64,000 bases of DNA from an uncultured Thermoanaerobaculia bacterium (lineage in GTDB: Bacteria > Acidobacteriota > Thermoanaerobaculia > Multivoradales > Multivoraceae): assembly GCA_951813015.1 (NCBI GenBank), contig CATOTG010000007.1, positions 248,001 through 312,000 of the forward strand, read 5' to 3'. Under the pieces are notes generated by a model, which was given only the letters and a program-made list of their open reading frames with translations, was not told the DNA's origin and made no database searches. A program made the position numbers and the translations under genes. Below, piece by piece: positions 25,798-34,724 of this stretch (positions within the stretch are counted from its first letter, which is position 1; each line of letters opens with the position of its first letter).

Positions 25798-27033
25798 TCA
25801 GACGATGCGAACTTCCGGCACCGGCAGGATGAACTTGCCGCCGCGGCGGCGGAACTCCGCCTGCTGGGCGAGGATCTCGTCCTCGAAGTTCCAGGCCAGC
25901 AGGAGTACGTGGTCCGGCGAAGGGTCCTCCAGCAGTCGACCCGGCGCGACGATCGGAATGTGCGAGCCGGGGGTGTAGCGGCCCTGCTTCAGCGGGCTGC
26001 GGTCCGCGATGAAGTCGAGCAGGTCCGGGCCGATACCGAAGTGCTCCAGCAGCGTGCTGCCCTTGGCGGGAGCGCCGTAGCCGGCGAGCCGGCGGCCGCC
26101 CGCCTTGAGGCCGCGCAGACAGTCCACAACTTCCGTCTTCAGGCGGTCGACTCGCGCAGCGAACGCGCGCCAGGTCTCAAGGCGGTCAATGCCCAGTCCG
26201 CGTTCCACGGCAAGAACTTCGGCCACGGTGTCGTCCACCTCTCCCTCGCCTTGGCGCATTACGGTGGCCCGAAGCTGGCCGTGGTGGATCGGCAGCCGCT
26301 CGGCGCGTACGACTTCCATGCCGTGGTCGGAGAACAGTCGCATCATCGGACCCAGCGCCCAGTAGGAAACGTGCTCGTGGTACACGGTGTCGAAGGCGAG
26401 CTGGTCGAGCAGATCGACCAGGTAGTGCGCCTCCAGGACGAAGGCCCCGCCCGGCGCCAGCGCGGTGTCCAGGCCGGCGACGAAGCCTTGCAGATCGGGG
26501 ATGTGCGGGAAGGTGTTCGTCGCGGTGATCAGGGCGGCGCGGCCCCGGCGGTCGACGATCTCCGGCGCGGTGTCCGCGCCGAAGAAGCCCTGGTACCGCT
26601 CGATCCCGGCGCCGCGACTGAACTCGGCCAGGTTCTCGGCCGGGTCGACGCCCAGAGTCGCGGCGCCGCGGTCGCGGAAGGCGCACAGCAACGAGGCGTC
26701 GTTGCAGCCGATGTCGATGACGAAACCGCCGCCCGCGAGGCCGTGGCGCGCGGTCAGCGTGGTCGCCAGGTCGTCGAAGTGGGCGCGGAGGGTGTCGGAG
26801 GCGGACGACACGTACAGGTAGTCCGTGAACATCGCCTCGGGCGGCACGCGTTCGACGAGCTGGACGTGGCCGCAACCGTGGCAGAAGCCGACGCGCAGGG
26901 AGAAACGGGGTTCGGGACGGCCAAGATCTTCGGCGCTGGGGAACTTGTTGGCAAGCGCTGTCGAACCGAGGTCAAGGAAGTCCTCGACGGCGGGTTCGGC
27001 GCAGACGAGGCAGCCGGCTGAGGGACTAGCCAT
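25798..27033 (-). CDS. SAM-dependent sugar C-methyltransferase
   Basis: 411 residues with the three-part layout of NDP-hexose C-methyltransferases. The N-terminal zinc-binding domain has CLVCAEP and CHGCGHVQL cysteine pairs. The central SAM fold has 'GFVIDIGCNDASLLCAF', with TATNTFPHIPD and 'DTVYHEHVSYWALGPMMRLF'. A C-terminal Rossmann-like domain ('GYGAPAKGSTLLEHFGIG') follows. The HEH motif is the family's catalytic region. In this cluster it would build a C-branched or methylated nucleotide sugar for the surface glycan. Confidence 0.9.
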   Translation of the reverse strand: MASPSAGCLVCAEPAVEDFLDLGSTALANKFPSAEDLGRPEPRFSLRVGFCHGCGHVQLVERVPPEAMFTDYLYVSSASDTLRAHFDDLATTLTARHGLAGGGFVIDIGCNDASLLCAFRDRGAATLGVDPAENLAEFSRGAGIERYQGFFGADTAPEIVDRRGRAALITATNTFPHIPDLQGFVAGLDTALAPGGAFVLEAHYLVDLLDQLAFDTVYHEHVSYWALGPMMRLFSDHGMEVVRAERLPIHHGQLRATVMRQGEGEVDDTVAEVLAVERGLGIDRLETWRAFAARVDRLKTEVVDCLRGLKAGGRRLAGYGAPAKGSTLLEHFGIGPDLLDFIADRSPLKQGRYTPGSHIPIVAPGRLLEDPSPDHVLLLAWNFEDEILAQQAEFRRRGGKFILPVPEVRIV

Positions 27034-27061
27034 TCAGCGGACCGGAATGCCGGCCGGAACC

Positions 27062-27087
27062 CGGGTGGCGCGGATCCGCGCCACCCG
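27062..27087. repeat. Perfect 26-bp palindrome in the intergenic gap
   Basis: The left half CGGGTGGCGCGGA is followed directly by its exact reverse complement with no loop. It lies 29 bp upstream of the methyltransferase start in the 27034-27274 gap, between two minus-strand genes. It could be a terminator-like cruciform for the heptose operon or a dimeric protein site. The rest of the gap shows nothing else. Confidence 0.7.
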
Positions 27088-27274
27088 CGAACCAGTCCGT
27101 CCGCCCGTCTGCGGGCGCACGGATGGCAGGCCGGCGCACCTGTACCTTTTCTGGGTGGATTCTGGTCCCTGTCCGAGGCCGTCCGAGAGCCGAGTAGTCG
27201 TCGGGCTGCGGTAGCTGCGGGAAACCGGTCTGCAGGTTTCCAAGGTCCCAACGGGTTGGGCGCGGACCAGGCAG

Positions 27275-28309
27275 TCAGCCATGGTGGAACGGGGCCACGA
27301 GTTGGGAACCGTGGGACTCGTGGCCGACGGGCAACTCGAACAGGTCGCCGAGCGCCGAGCGCACCGCGGCCTGCCGCTCGGGCGGCACGACGAACAGCAG
27401 GAATCCGCCGCCGCCGGCGCCGCAGAGTTTGCCGCCCAGGGCGCCGGCCGCCATCGCCGCGTCGTACCAGCCGTCGATCAACGGTGTCGTGATCGATCCC
27501 GCGAGCTCCCGCTTCATTCGCCAGCCCCGGTCAAGCAGCCGGCCGATCCCCTCGATGTCGATCTCGCCGGCGCCGAGGGCCCGGTGCAGATCGCGCGCCT
27601 GATCGCGCATCCGGCAGAGCGAGTCCAGGTTCAGCTCGGTGCGGTCGTCCTGCTCCGAGAGGACCGCGCTCGCGTCCCGCTGGTGTCCGGTCCAGAACAT
27701 GAGCACGGACTGGAAGAACTCGCGCAACTGCTCGCCCGGGATCCGCAGGTGCTCGACGGTAACGCCGCCGTCCGGCTTGAACGACAGCAGGTTGAGGCCG
27801 CCGTACGCCGCCGCGTACTGATCCTGCTTGCCGATCCGCTCGCCCAGGACGTCAATCTCGACGTGGCAGGCTTCCTCCGCCAACTGGCCCGCCGAGGCGC
27901 GCTCGCCCTTGTAGGAGTGGAGCGCGTTGAGCAGGCCGACGGCGAAGGCGCTCGAACCGCCAAGGCCGGTCGACGCCGGCACGTCGCCGACGGTGGAGAT
28001 GTAGACCGGCGGATCGACGCCAAGGAAACGCAGGCACTCCCGGGCGATGTTGTTGTCCAGTTCGTCTATCCGCTCCACTTGCTCGCTGCGCGAGTAGTTG
28101 ACGCGGACCGGCTCGAAGAACAACTCGCTGTGGCGCTTCACCGTGACGTAGACGTAGCGGTCGATCGTGGTCGAGAGCACCGCGCCGCCCTCCCGCCGGT
28201 AGAAGGCCGGCAGGTCGGTGCCGCCGCCCACCAGCGACACGCGCAACGGCGTACGGGTAACGATCAGGCGCGATGCGTCCACGTCTGCGGGGGTTCCAGG
28301 CCGCCTCAA
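27275..28309 (-). CDS. hddA: D-glycero-D-manno-heptose 7-phosphate kinase-like GHMP kinase
   Basis: 344 residues. GHMP signatures: 'RTPLRVSLVGGGTDLPAFYR' at the N-terminus (substrate side), the ATP loop 'VPASTGLGGSSAFAVGLLNA' and the C-terminal 'GALGGKLCGAGGGGFLLFVV'. The GGGTDLP motif is typical of HddA/LmbP-type sugar-1-kinases. It starts at TTG 28309 inside the cupin gene's stop (TTGA). Role by family: C1 phosphorylation of heptose-7-phosphate in the GDP-heptose route. Confidence 0.85.
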   Translation of the reverse strand: MRRPGTPADVDASRLIVTRTPLRVSLVGGGTDLPAFYRREGGAVLSTTIDRYVYVTVKRHSELFFEPVRVNYSRSEQVERIDELDNNIARECLRFLGVDPPVYISTVGDVPASTGLGGSSAFAVGLLNALHSYKGERASAGQLAEEACHVEIDVLGERIGKQDQYAAAYGGLNLLSFKPDGGVTVEHLRIPGEQLREFFQSVLMFWTGHQRDASAVLSEQDDRTELNLDSLCRMRDQARDLHRALGAGEIDIEGIGRLLDRGWRMKRELAGSITTPLIDGWYDAAMAAGALGGKLCGAGGGGFLLFVVPPERQAAVRSALGDLFELPVGHESHGSQLVAPFHHG

Positions 28310-28755
28310 CCGTGCCGGAGCGCCCAGTCGTAGGGAATCCGGTCGGTGAACGGATCAAGCCGGTCCATCTCCTCCGGGTCGTGCGGCTCGGTCGCGGCGT
28401 TCGCCATGATCACCTGCTTGTCGCCGTACGCCTTGTAGCCGTTGGCAATCCCCGGCGGGATCTGGACCAGGACGTGGTTGTCCTCGCCGAAGAAGACTTC
28501 CTGCAGCTCGCCGCGCGTCGGCGAGTCCTCGCGCAGGTCGTACATCACGAGCTTGGCCCGGCCGCTGATCACCGCGTTGTTCACGGTCATCGACCGGTGG
28601 ATGTGCCAGGCCTTGATCGTCCCCGGCCAGGCGGTCGAGAAGTAGATCTCGCCGAAGCCGAGGAAGTGCTCGTCGGTGGCCTTCAGCATGTGCATGATCT
28701 TGCCCCTCTCGTCGACGATCTGACGAAGCGGAACCACCTTGACGCCGTGGATCAT
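28306..28755 (-). CDS. Cupin sugar epimerase-like protein (dTDP-4-dehydrorhamnose 3,5-epimerase family)
   Basis: 149 residues starting 'MIHGVKVVPLRQIVDERGKI', then 'FGEIYFSTAWPGTIKAWHIH' and RSMTVNNAVISGRAKLVMYDLRED, the RmlC-like beta-barrel core with the WHIH catalytic-His region. IPPGIANGYKAYGDKQVIMAN follows. It could be a true epimerase or isomerase of an NDP-4-keto sugar or heptose. The ATG at 28755 follows GGAGG. A duplicated copy of this very ribosome-site/start segment lies upstream. Confidence 0.82.
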   Translation of the reverse strand: MIHGVKVVPLRQIVDERGKIMHMLKATDEHFLGFGEIYFSTAWPGTIKAWHIHRSMTVNNAVISGRAKLVMYDLREDSPTRGELQEVFFGEDNHVLVQIPPGIANGYKAYGDKQVIMANAATEPHDPEEMDRLDPFTDRIPYDWALRHG

Positions 28756-28921
28756 CGCTGGTCCTCCGGTTGCACATCCCACCGCGGTGTCGAGGTTGTC
28801 GCCTGCGGCCTTGAGACGCCGTGGAGCAGCCTTCGCCCTCCGGTTGCCCGGCGCCGCGCCGCCGCGCCGAGACGCGAATGCCGCCTGACGCCGTGGATCA
28901 TCCCTCGTCCTCCGGTTGCAG
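28747..28921. repeat. Degenerate triplication of a start-codon module
   Basis: On the minus strand the segment 'gcaaccggaggaccagcg' + ATG + atccacggcgtcaag (real start at 28755) recurs near 28921-28888 (with ATG) and near 28847-28811 (ATG decayed to CTG). The spacing is about 74 bases. The outermost copy overlaps the epimerase stop as ATGA, so the ancestral gene was probably directly coupled to the epimerase. Confidence 0.75.
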
Positions 28922-30046
28922 GGCCCCAGGTCCGACTGGCGCGCTGGCCGCGTCGGCCCCGGAACGCGGGCTTCCGGGCCGCAGCCGGTCCCGGCCGGAC
29001 GCGCCCACCCAACGCAGCGAGCCGTCCAGCCGCCCCGAGTCGAGCAGGTGGTTGAGCCAGCGCAGACGGACGAAGCGCCGGTCGCCGTACAACGCCCCAT
29101 CGAGGCCGATACGCCGATAGTCCTCGATCAACCGGGCGGCGCCGGTCGCCGCTTCCCACCGGAACTCGAAGTCCGGGAAGGCGCGGGCGAACTTCTCGAA
29201 CGAGGCGCGGTAGGTCCGTCGGTCGGCGCCGGGTTCGCCGCGGACCTCCAGGTCGCAGCCAGGCACGAGGTCTGCCGCGATCTCAGCCAGCTCGATCACG
29301 CGGTGGTTCAGGTGATCGGCGCCCGTGTTGAATGCCTCGTTGTGCACCAACGCGAGCGGCGCCTCGAGGACCCGGCAGAACGCCGCCGCCACGTCCCGCA
29401 CATGGACCACCGGCCTCCAGGGCTTGCCGTCGCCGTGGACGACGACGCGCTTGTTCGCGAAGGCGGCGCCGGTCAGGTCGTTCAGGACCGTGTCGAAGCG
29501 CATCCGCGGCGACAGACCGTAGACCGTGCCGTTGCGCAGAAAGGTGGGCGAGAAACCGTCGCTCGCCAGGTCGCGAATCGCCTCTTCGCTCTGGACCTTG
29601 GACCTCGCGTACAGCGTCCGCGGGTCGAGCGGCGAAGTCTCGTCGACGATCTCCGCGCTCGACTGCCCGTACATGATGCACGACGACGAGAACAGGAAGC
29701 GGCGCACGTCCGCCTCGCGCGCCAGTTCCGCCAGGCGCACCGAGGAGCGGTGGTTGATCTCCTCCGTCCAGGTCTCGTCCAGGTTGCCGATCGGGTCGTT
29801 CGACAGCGCCGCGAGGTGGATCACGGCGTAGAACGCGCGCAGGTCCGCCGGCCCGAGGTCCCGGATGTCCTTGTCAATCGAAGGGATCGGCAGCGGATCG
29901 GCCGCAATCGAGCAGTCGTCGAAGTACCCGACATCGAGCCCCACCACGTCGTAGCCGCGCTCCACGAGAAGCGGCGCCATGACGGAGCCCAGGTAGCCGC
30001 GGTGACCGGTGACCAGCACCGGACGGCGGACGGAAGCCGTGCTCAT
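28898..30046 (-). CDS. NAD-dependent sugar-nucleotide epimerase/dehydratase
   Basis: 382 residues, extended SDR. Rossmann start 'RRPVLVTGHRGYLGSVMAPL' (GxxGxxG type), then 'VIHLAALSNDPIGNLDETWT', FLFSSSCIMYGQ, TLYARSKVQSEEAI with the catalytic Tyr-Lys pair (YxxxK), and 'FLRNGTVYGLSPRMRFDTVL'. Start ATG at 30046 with a GGGGGAGGG ribosome site; it overlaps the preceding gene stop by 4. By context it acts on a heptose or deoxyhexose nucleotide. The C-terminal 40 residues (Gly/Arg/Pro-rich) look appended. Confidence 0.88.
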   Translation of the reverse strand: MSTASVRRPVLVTGHRGYLGSVMAPLLVERGYDVVGLDVGYFDDCSIAADPLPIPSIDKDIRDLGPADLRAFYAVIHLAALSNDPIGNLDETWTEEINHRSSVRLAELAREADVRRFLFSSSCIMYGQSSAEIVDETSPLDPRTLYARSKVQSEEAIRDLASDGFSPTFLRNGTVYGLSPRMRFDTVLNDLTGAAFANKRVVVHGDGKPWRPVVHVRDVAAAFCRVLEAPLALVHNEAFNTGADHLNHRVIELAEIAADLVPGCDLEVRGEPGADRRTYRASFEKFARAFPDFEFRWEAATGAARLIEDYRRIGLDGALYGDRRFVRLRWLNHLLDSGRLDGSLRWVGASGRDRLRPGSPRSGADAASAPVGPGALQPEDEG

Positions 30047-31455
30047 CCCTCCCCCGCCGTTCGCTCTGCCGCTTGAAGCCCGGCCAGCCGTTCGGCGGGC
30101 CCGGGCCGAGGTTCGGCGGGCGCTAGCAGTGGCTCTGCGGGCCTGGGCCGTGGTTCGGCAGGCCCGGGCCGTGGTTCGGCGAGCCCGGGCCGTGGTTCGG
30201 CGGGCGCTAGCAGTGGCTCTGCGGGCGCGGGCCGGGTTTCGGTGTCCGCGGGCAGCCGTCCTGCCCGCGCGAGCAGCCTCTCGGCGTGCGCGAGCAGCGG
30301 TTCGCTCTCCGTGACCAGGCCGAACGGGCATCCCGCCGCGTCGGCCGCCTGACCGTCGCGCTCGTCGTCGCCCAGAAAGGTCGTTCGGGTCAGATCGAGG
30401 TGATGGTCGCGCTGGGCCTGGAACAGCATTCCCGGCGCCGGCTTGCGGCAGGCGCAGCCCTCGTCCCAGCCGTGAGGACAGAAGTAGATGCGGTCGATCC
30501 GACCGCCCGCGGCCTCGGCCTCGCCGCACAGGCGCCGATGGACCGACGCCAGGTCGTCCGGCGTCATCCGGCCGCGGGCGACGCCGGGCTGGTTCGACGC
30601 GACGAGCACCCGCCATCCGGCCCGGTTGAAGGCGGCGAGCGCTTCGCGGGCGCCCGGCGCCCAGCGCAGTTCCTCCGGCTTGCAGACGTACTCCGCCCGC
30701 GGCGGACGCACGTTCAGCACACCGTCACGGTCCAGAATGATCGTCGGCGAGCGGGCGAAGAAGGCCTCGGTCAACGGCAGGCGCTCGTGACCGCCGACGC
30801 TGTAGTAGCGGTGCTCGCTCCAGTAGGCGTGGAGTTCGCCACGGGCGGTCAGGGCCGGATAGACCGCCTCCTCGAACAGCACCTGGTGGTCCGGCAGCAG
30901 CGGCAGCACCACGGCCTTTTCCAGGATCGCGTAGCTGATCTCGACTCCGCTGAGTCCCGGTGTCGTCCGGCCGCGGTCGAAGACCGTCACGAATCCGTCC
31001 TCGCCCACGATCACGCTGTCCCGCGTGTAGCCGTCCGCGTTGGCATAGACCGTGATCTGCGCCGGGGCGCCGGAGTCCACGCAGGCCCGCCACATGCGAT
31101 CGAACTGCATCGGCCAGTAGTTGTCGCAGTACAGGAGCAGGAAGCGCTCGTCGAGCTGGTCGGCCGCTTCCTTCACGCGGTACGCGGTCAGATCGTCCGC
31201 GTCGGTCACCCGATAGCTGATGTCGACCCCGTACGCCGAGCCGTCGCCGAAGTGGTCGATCATCGCGTCCGCCATGTAGCCGAGCAGCAGCAGGACGCGC
31301 TCGAACCCCTGCTCGCGCAACATGTCGATGACGTGGCCCAGAAACGGCTTGCCGTGGAACGGGATGAGCGCCTTCGGCAACGTGTCCGTCAGCGGCGCCA
31401 GACGAGCGCCCCGCCCGCCGGCCAGGATCACGGCCTGGGTGGGTCGAGAGTGCAT
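30043..31455 (-). CDS. Bifunctional sugar nucleotidyltransferase - HAD phosphatase (HddC-GmhB-like fusion)
   Basis: 470 residues. Residues 1-230 are a nucleotidyltransferase: 'AVILAGGRGARLAPLTDTLP', KALIPFHGKPFLGHVIDMLRE, LLYCDNYWP. Residues about 235-395 are a histidinol-phosphatase-type HAD: TIILDRDGVLN, 'RVLVASNQPGVARGRMTPDD', the zinc-loop-like 'CPHGWDEGCACRKPAPGM' and FLGDDERDGQAA. This would join the D,D-heptose bisphosphate phosphatase and heptose-1-phosphate nucleotidyltransferase steps in one chain. The last 75 residues are an Ala-Glu-Pro-Arg-rich repeat tail. First gene of the heptose operon; about 130 bp separate it from the divergent restriction gene. Confidence 0.85.
   Translation of the reverse strand: MHSRPTQAVILAGGRGARLAPLTDTLPKALIPFHGKPFLGHVIDMLREQGFERVLLLLGYMADAMIDHFGDGSAYGVDISYRVTDADDLTAYRVKEAADQLDERFLLLYCDNYWPMQFDRMWRACVDSGAPAQITVYANADGYTRDSVIVGEDGFVTVFDRGRTTPGLSGVEISYAILEKAVVLPLLPDHQVLFEEAVYPALTARGELHAYWSEHRYYSVGGHERLPLTEAFFARSPTIILDRDGVLNVRPPRAEYVCKPEELRWAPGAREALAAFNRAGWRVLVASNQPGVARGRMTPDDLASVHRRLCGEAEAAGGRIDRIYFCPHGWDEGCACRKPAPGMLFQAQRDHHLDLTRTTFLGDDERDGQAADAAGCPFGLVTESEPLLAHAERLLARAGRLPADTETRPAPAEPLLAPAEPRPGLAEPRPGPAEPRPRPAEPLLAPAEPRPGPAERLAGLQAAERTAGEG
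30091..30236. repeat. Minisatellite encoding the AEPRPGP-type tail
   Basis: Imperfect 24-30 bp units built on 'cgggccgtggttcggc' and 'gctagcagtggctctgcggg' repeat five to six times. On the coding strand they give alternating PAEPRPG and PAEPLLA units at the C-terminus of the fusion protein. Such tracts change length readily. Confidence 0.8.
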
Positions 31456-31586
31456 CGTTGGACGTCCGGCAGCCTAGCCGCGCCCTGCGAGATTACCAGT
31501 CGATCCTGGTGGCGAACCCCTCCGCCGGCAGGATCTGGTGGGAGCCCAGAGCCTGGCGGTGATCACTGGCTAAACTCCCAGAACCC

Positions 31587-34500
31587 GTGCAAGACCCCAC
31601 AACCTTCCACCGGACCCCCATCCTCAACTCGCCCTACGAATTGCCGAGGCGACACTGGGTGTTGGATGAAAGCCGTCAGCCGACAGAGAGTATCGGCGAA
31701 GGCCGTCGCGTGGTGTCCTTCATTTCGCCGATTCCCACCGCCAGAAAGACGGGGCGCAAGGCGCAGCGGCGACTCACCCTGGACGAAGATATCGAGGCAC
31801 TTGAGACGCCAGGCGGTCAGCAGTACGAACTGACGGCCCTCATCGGTGGTCTGCGCCGGGAGATTGCGGCCTGGCGCACACTGCCGGAGTCGCAATGGCG
31901 CGTGACGCCCGAAACCGCGCGCCTGCTCAAGCATTGGCGCCACCATCGGTTCAGCGGCATCCGCCCGTTTTTCTGCCAGGTCGAAGCGGTTGAGACCGCG
32001 ATCTGGCTGACCGAAGTCGCGCCCGCCGTTGGCAATCGCGGGCGCCGCTTCCTGGAGCAGATCCAGGCGGCCAGCGAGCAGGCGAACCCAAGACTGTCGC
32101 GGATGGCGCTCAAGCTCGCCACCGGCGCCGGCAAGACCACCGTCATGGCCATGCTCATCGCGTGGCAGACGGTGAACGCCGTTCGCCACCCCGGGAGCCG
32201 GCGTTTCACCCGCGGTTTTCTGGTCGTCGCGCCAGGCATCACCATCCGGGACCGCCTGCGGGTACTCAAGCCGAACGACCCCGACAGCTACTACGCCAGC
32301 CGCGAACTCGTGCCCCCGGACATGCTGCGCGAGATCGACAAGGCGAAGATCGTCATCACGAACTACCACGCCTTCGGGCGGCGGGAGACGATGAAGTTGG
32401 CCAGGGGCAGCCGCGCTCTGCTCCAGGGCCGGGGCCCGGAGCTCGCGACTCGCGAAACGGAAGGCGAGATGCTGACCCGCGTGATGCCCGAACTGATGAC
32501 CATGAAGGGCATCCTCGTCCTGAATGACGAGGCACACCACTGCTACCGCGAAAAGCCCGGCGAAGACGAAGAGGGAAAGCTGAAAGGCGACGACCGCCGG
32601 GAAGCGAAGCGCAACCTCGAAGCGGCGCGCGTGTGGATCTCCGGCCTGGAGGCGGCCGAGCGCAGATTGGGCCTCAAACGGGTCATCGACCTTTCGGCCA
32701 CGCCGTTCTTCCTGCGCGGCTCCGGCTATGCGGAGGGCACGCTCTTTCCGTGGACCGTCAGCGACTTCTCTCTGATGGACGCTATCGAGTGCGGCATCGT
32801 CAAGCTCCCGCGCGTGCCGGTCGTGGACAACGTTCCCGGCGCCGAGCTGCCGATGTATCGGAACCTGTGGGAGCACATCGGCAAGAAGATGCCGAAGAAG
32901 GGCCGGGGCAGCGGCGCAAAGCCCGACCCGATGTCGCTGCCGACGGAGCTGCAAACGGCCCTCGAGGCCCTCTACGGTCACTACGACAAGACGTTTCGCC
33001 TCTGGGCAGAAGCCAGCATCGACGTGCCGCCCTGTTTCATCGTCGTGTGCAACAACACAGCCACCTCGAAGCTGGTCTACGACTACATCGCTGGCTTCCA
33101 CCGTGAGTCCAAGAACGGCGCAGGGACCTTCCTCAACGGTCGCCTGCCGCTGCTTCGCAACTTCGATGCGGCCGGGGCGCCGCTGCCGAGACCCCGCACG
33201 TTGCTGATCGACAGTCACCAGCTCGAGTCCGGCGACGCGCTCGACAGGAGCTTCCGTGCGGCCGCCAAGGACGAGATCGCCCGCTTCCGCCGGGAGATCG
33301 TCGAGCGCACCGGTGACCGCGAGCAAGCCGAGAAGCTCACGGATCAGGACCTGCTGCGCGAGGTGATGAACACCGTCGGCAAGGCCGGCCGGCTCGGCGG
33401 CGACATCCGCTGCGTCGTCTCCGTCGCCATGCTGACCGAAGGCTGGGACGCCAGCAACGTGACTCACGTCCTCGGCCTGCGTGCCTTCGGCACGCAACTG
33501 CTTTGCGAACAGGTCATCGGCCGCTCGCTGCGCCGGCAGTCCTACGAACTCAACGATGGCGGCCTCTTCGACGCCGAGTACGCCGACGTGTTCGGCGTCC
33601 CCTTCGACTTCACGGCCAAGCCGGTCGTCGCGCCGCCGCAGCCGCCCGCCGAAACGGTGCAGGTCAAGGCGCTCTCGCCCGAGCGAGACGACGCAGAGAT
33701 CCGCTTCCCGCGAGTGGCCGGCTACCGAGTCGAACTGCCGAACGACCGCCTCTCCGCCTCATTCACGGAGGACTCCGTGCTCGAGCTCACGCCGGAGCTC
33801 GTAGGGCCGACGATCACGCACAATCAGGGCATCATCGGCGAAGGCCACGATCTCACCCCCGAAAGGCTGGAGAGCGTTCGCCAGTCCACGGTCCTCTACG
33901 AACTCACCAAGCGGCTGCTCTTCAAGCATTGGCGCGACGCGAACGAGGAGCCGAAACTACACCTGTTCGGCCAGTTGAAGCGCATAACCGCCAAGTGGCT
34001 CAAAGACTGCCTCGTCTGCAAGGGGGGTACGCATCCCGCGCAATTGATGATGGCCGAGCTCGCCGACCACGCCTGCGAGAAGATCGCGTCAGCCGTTACG
34101 CGAGCCGAGTTACGTCACCGGCCGGTCAAGGCGCTGCTCGACCCCTACCATCCCGTCGGCACGACCCGTGGCGTCAACTTCACCACGTCCCGCACCCAAC
34201 GCTACGCGACCGGGCGTCGCTGCCACCTGAACTGGGCAATCCTCGACAGCACGTGGGAAGGCGAGTTCTGCCGCGTTCTCGATTCGCACCCTCAGGTCCT
34301 TGCCTGGGTGAAGAACCGCAACCTCGGCTTCGAGGTGCCGTACCGGTTCGGCGGAGCCACGCACAGCTACGTGCCCGACTTCATCGCGATTCTCGACTAT
34401 GGCCTCGGTCAAGACGAGCCCCTGCATGTCGTGGTCGAAGTCAAGGGCATGCGCGGAGAGGACGCGAAGGCCAAGAAAGAAGCCATGGAGTCCTTCTGGG

Positions 34501-34724
34501 TACCTGCTGTCAACGCGCTCGGATGCCACGGCCGTTGGGCATTCCTTGAACTCGATGATCCCCACCGGATGCAAGACGACTTCGACGAATCGATCGGCGC
34601 CGCGTTGAAGGCGTTCGCCGAGGAAGAGCGAATGAAGGAGGCAGTTGCCGGATTGATAGCGATGGGCGGTTCCGATCCGAATGCCGAGTACATCCCCAGA
34701 CGCCGCGGCGCGGAAGCCGGATGA
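31587..34724 (+). CDS. Restriction endonuclease, DEAD/DEAH helicase type (type III Res-like, BPTD_3080-like)
   Basis: 1045 residues from GTG at 31587. 'LNSPYELPRRHWVLDESRQP' near the N-terminus is typical of the BPTD_3080-type restriction subunits. Walker A 'KLATGAGKTTVMAML' is near residue 179, DEAHHCYR near 312, the motif III-like 'VIDLSATPFFLRGSGY' near 370, and the helicase end 'FGTQLLCEQVIGRSLRRQSY' near 640. The C-terminal 'FEVPYRFGGATHSYVPDFIA' with VVVEVKGMRG is a PD-(D/E)xK nuclease core (PDF-ExK). Such enzymes need a partner methyltransferase for site recognition and host protection; here only a fused C-terminal piece of one follows. Confidence 0.88.
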   Translation: MQDPTTFHRTPILNSPYELPRRHWVLDESRQPTESIGEGRRVVSFISPIPTARKTGRKAQRRLTLDEDIEALETPGGQQYELTALIGGLRREIAAWRTLPESQWRVTPETARLLKHWRHHRFSGIRPFFCQVEAVETAIWLTEVAPAVGNRGRRFLEQIQAASEQANPRLSRMALKLATGAGKTTVMAMLIAWQTVNAVRHPGSRRFTRGFLVVAPGITIRDRLRVLKPNDPDSYYASRELVPPDMLREIDKAKIVITNYHAFGRRETMKLARGSRALLQGRGPELATRETEGEMLTRVMPELMTMKGILVLNDEAHHCYREKPGEDEEGKLKGDDRREAKRNLEAARVWISGLEAAERRLGLKRVIDLSATPFFLRGSGYAEGTLFPWTVSDFSLMDAIECGIVKLPRVPVVDNVPGAELPMYRNLWEHIGKKMPKKGRGSGAKPDPMSLPTELQTALEALYGHYDKTFRLWAEASIDVPPCFIVVCNNTATSKLVYDYIAGFHRESKNGAGTFLNGRLPLLRNFDAAGAPLPRPRTLLIDSHQLESGDALDRSFRAAAKDEIARFRREIVERTGDREQAEKLTDQDLLREVMNTVGKAGRLGGDIRCVVSVAMLTEGWDASNVTHVLGLRAFGTQLLCEQVIGRSLRRQSYELNDGGLFDAEYADVFGVPFDFTAKPVVAPPQPPAETVQVKALSPERDDAEIRFPRVAGYRVELPNDRLSASFTEDSVLELTPELVGPTITHNQGIIGEGHDLTPERLESVRQSTVLYELTKRLLFKHWRDANEEPKLHLFGQLKRITAKWLKDCLVCKGGTHPAQLMMAELADHACEKIASAVTRAELRHRPVKALLDPYHPVGTTRGVNFTTSRTQRYATGRRCHLNWAILDSTWEGEFCRVLDSHPQVLAWVKNRNLGFEVPYRFGGATHSYVPDFIAILDYGLGQDEPLHVVVEVKGMRGEDAKAKKEAMESFWVPAVNALGCHGRWAFLELDDPHRMQDDFDESIGAALKAFAEEERMKEAVAGLIAMGGSDPNAEYIPRRRGAEAG

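Noticed and set aside
31563..33497. Minus-strand 644-codon frame opposite the restriction gene
   Set aside because: No motifs; the plus strand has Walker A, DEAH and nuclease motifs.
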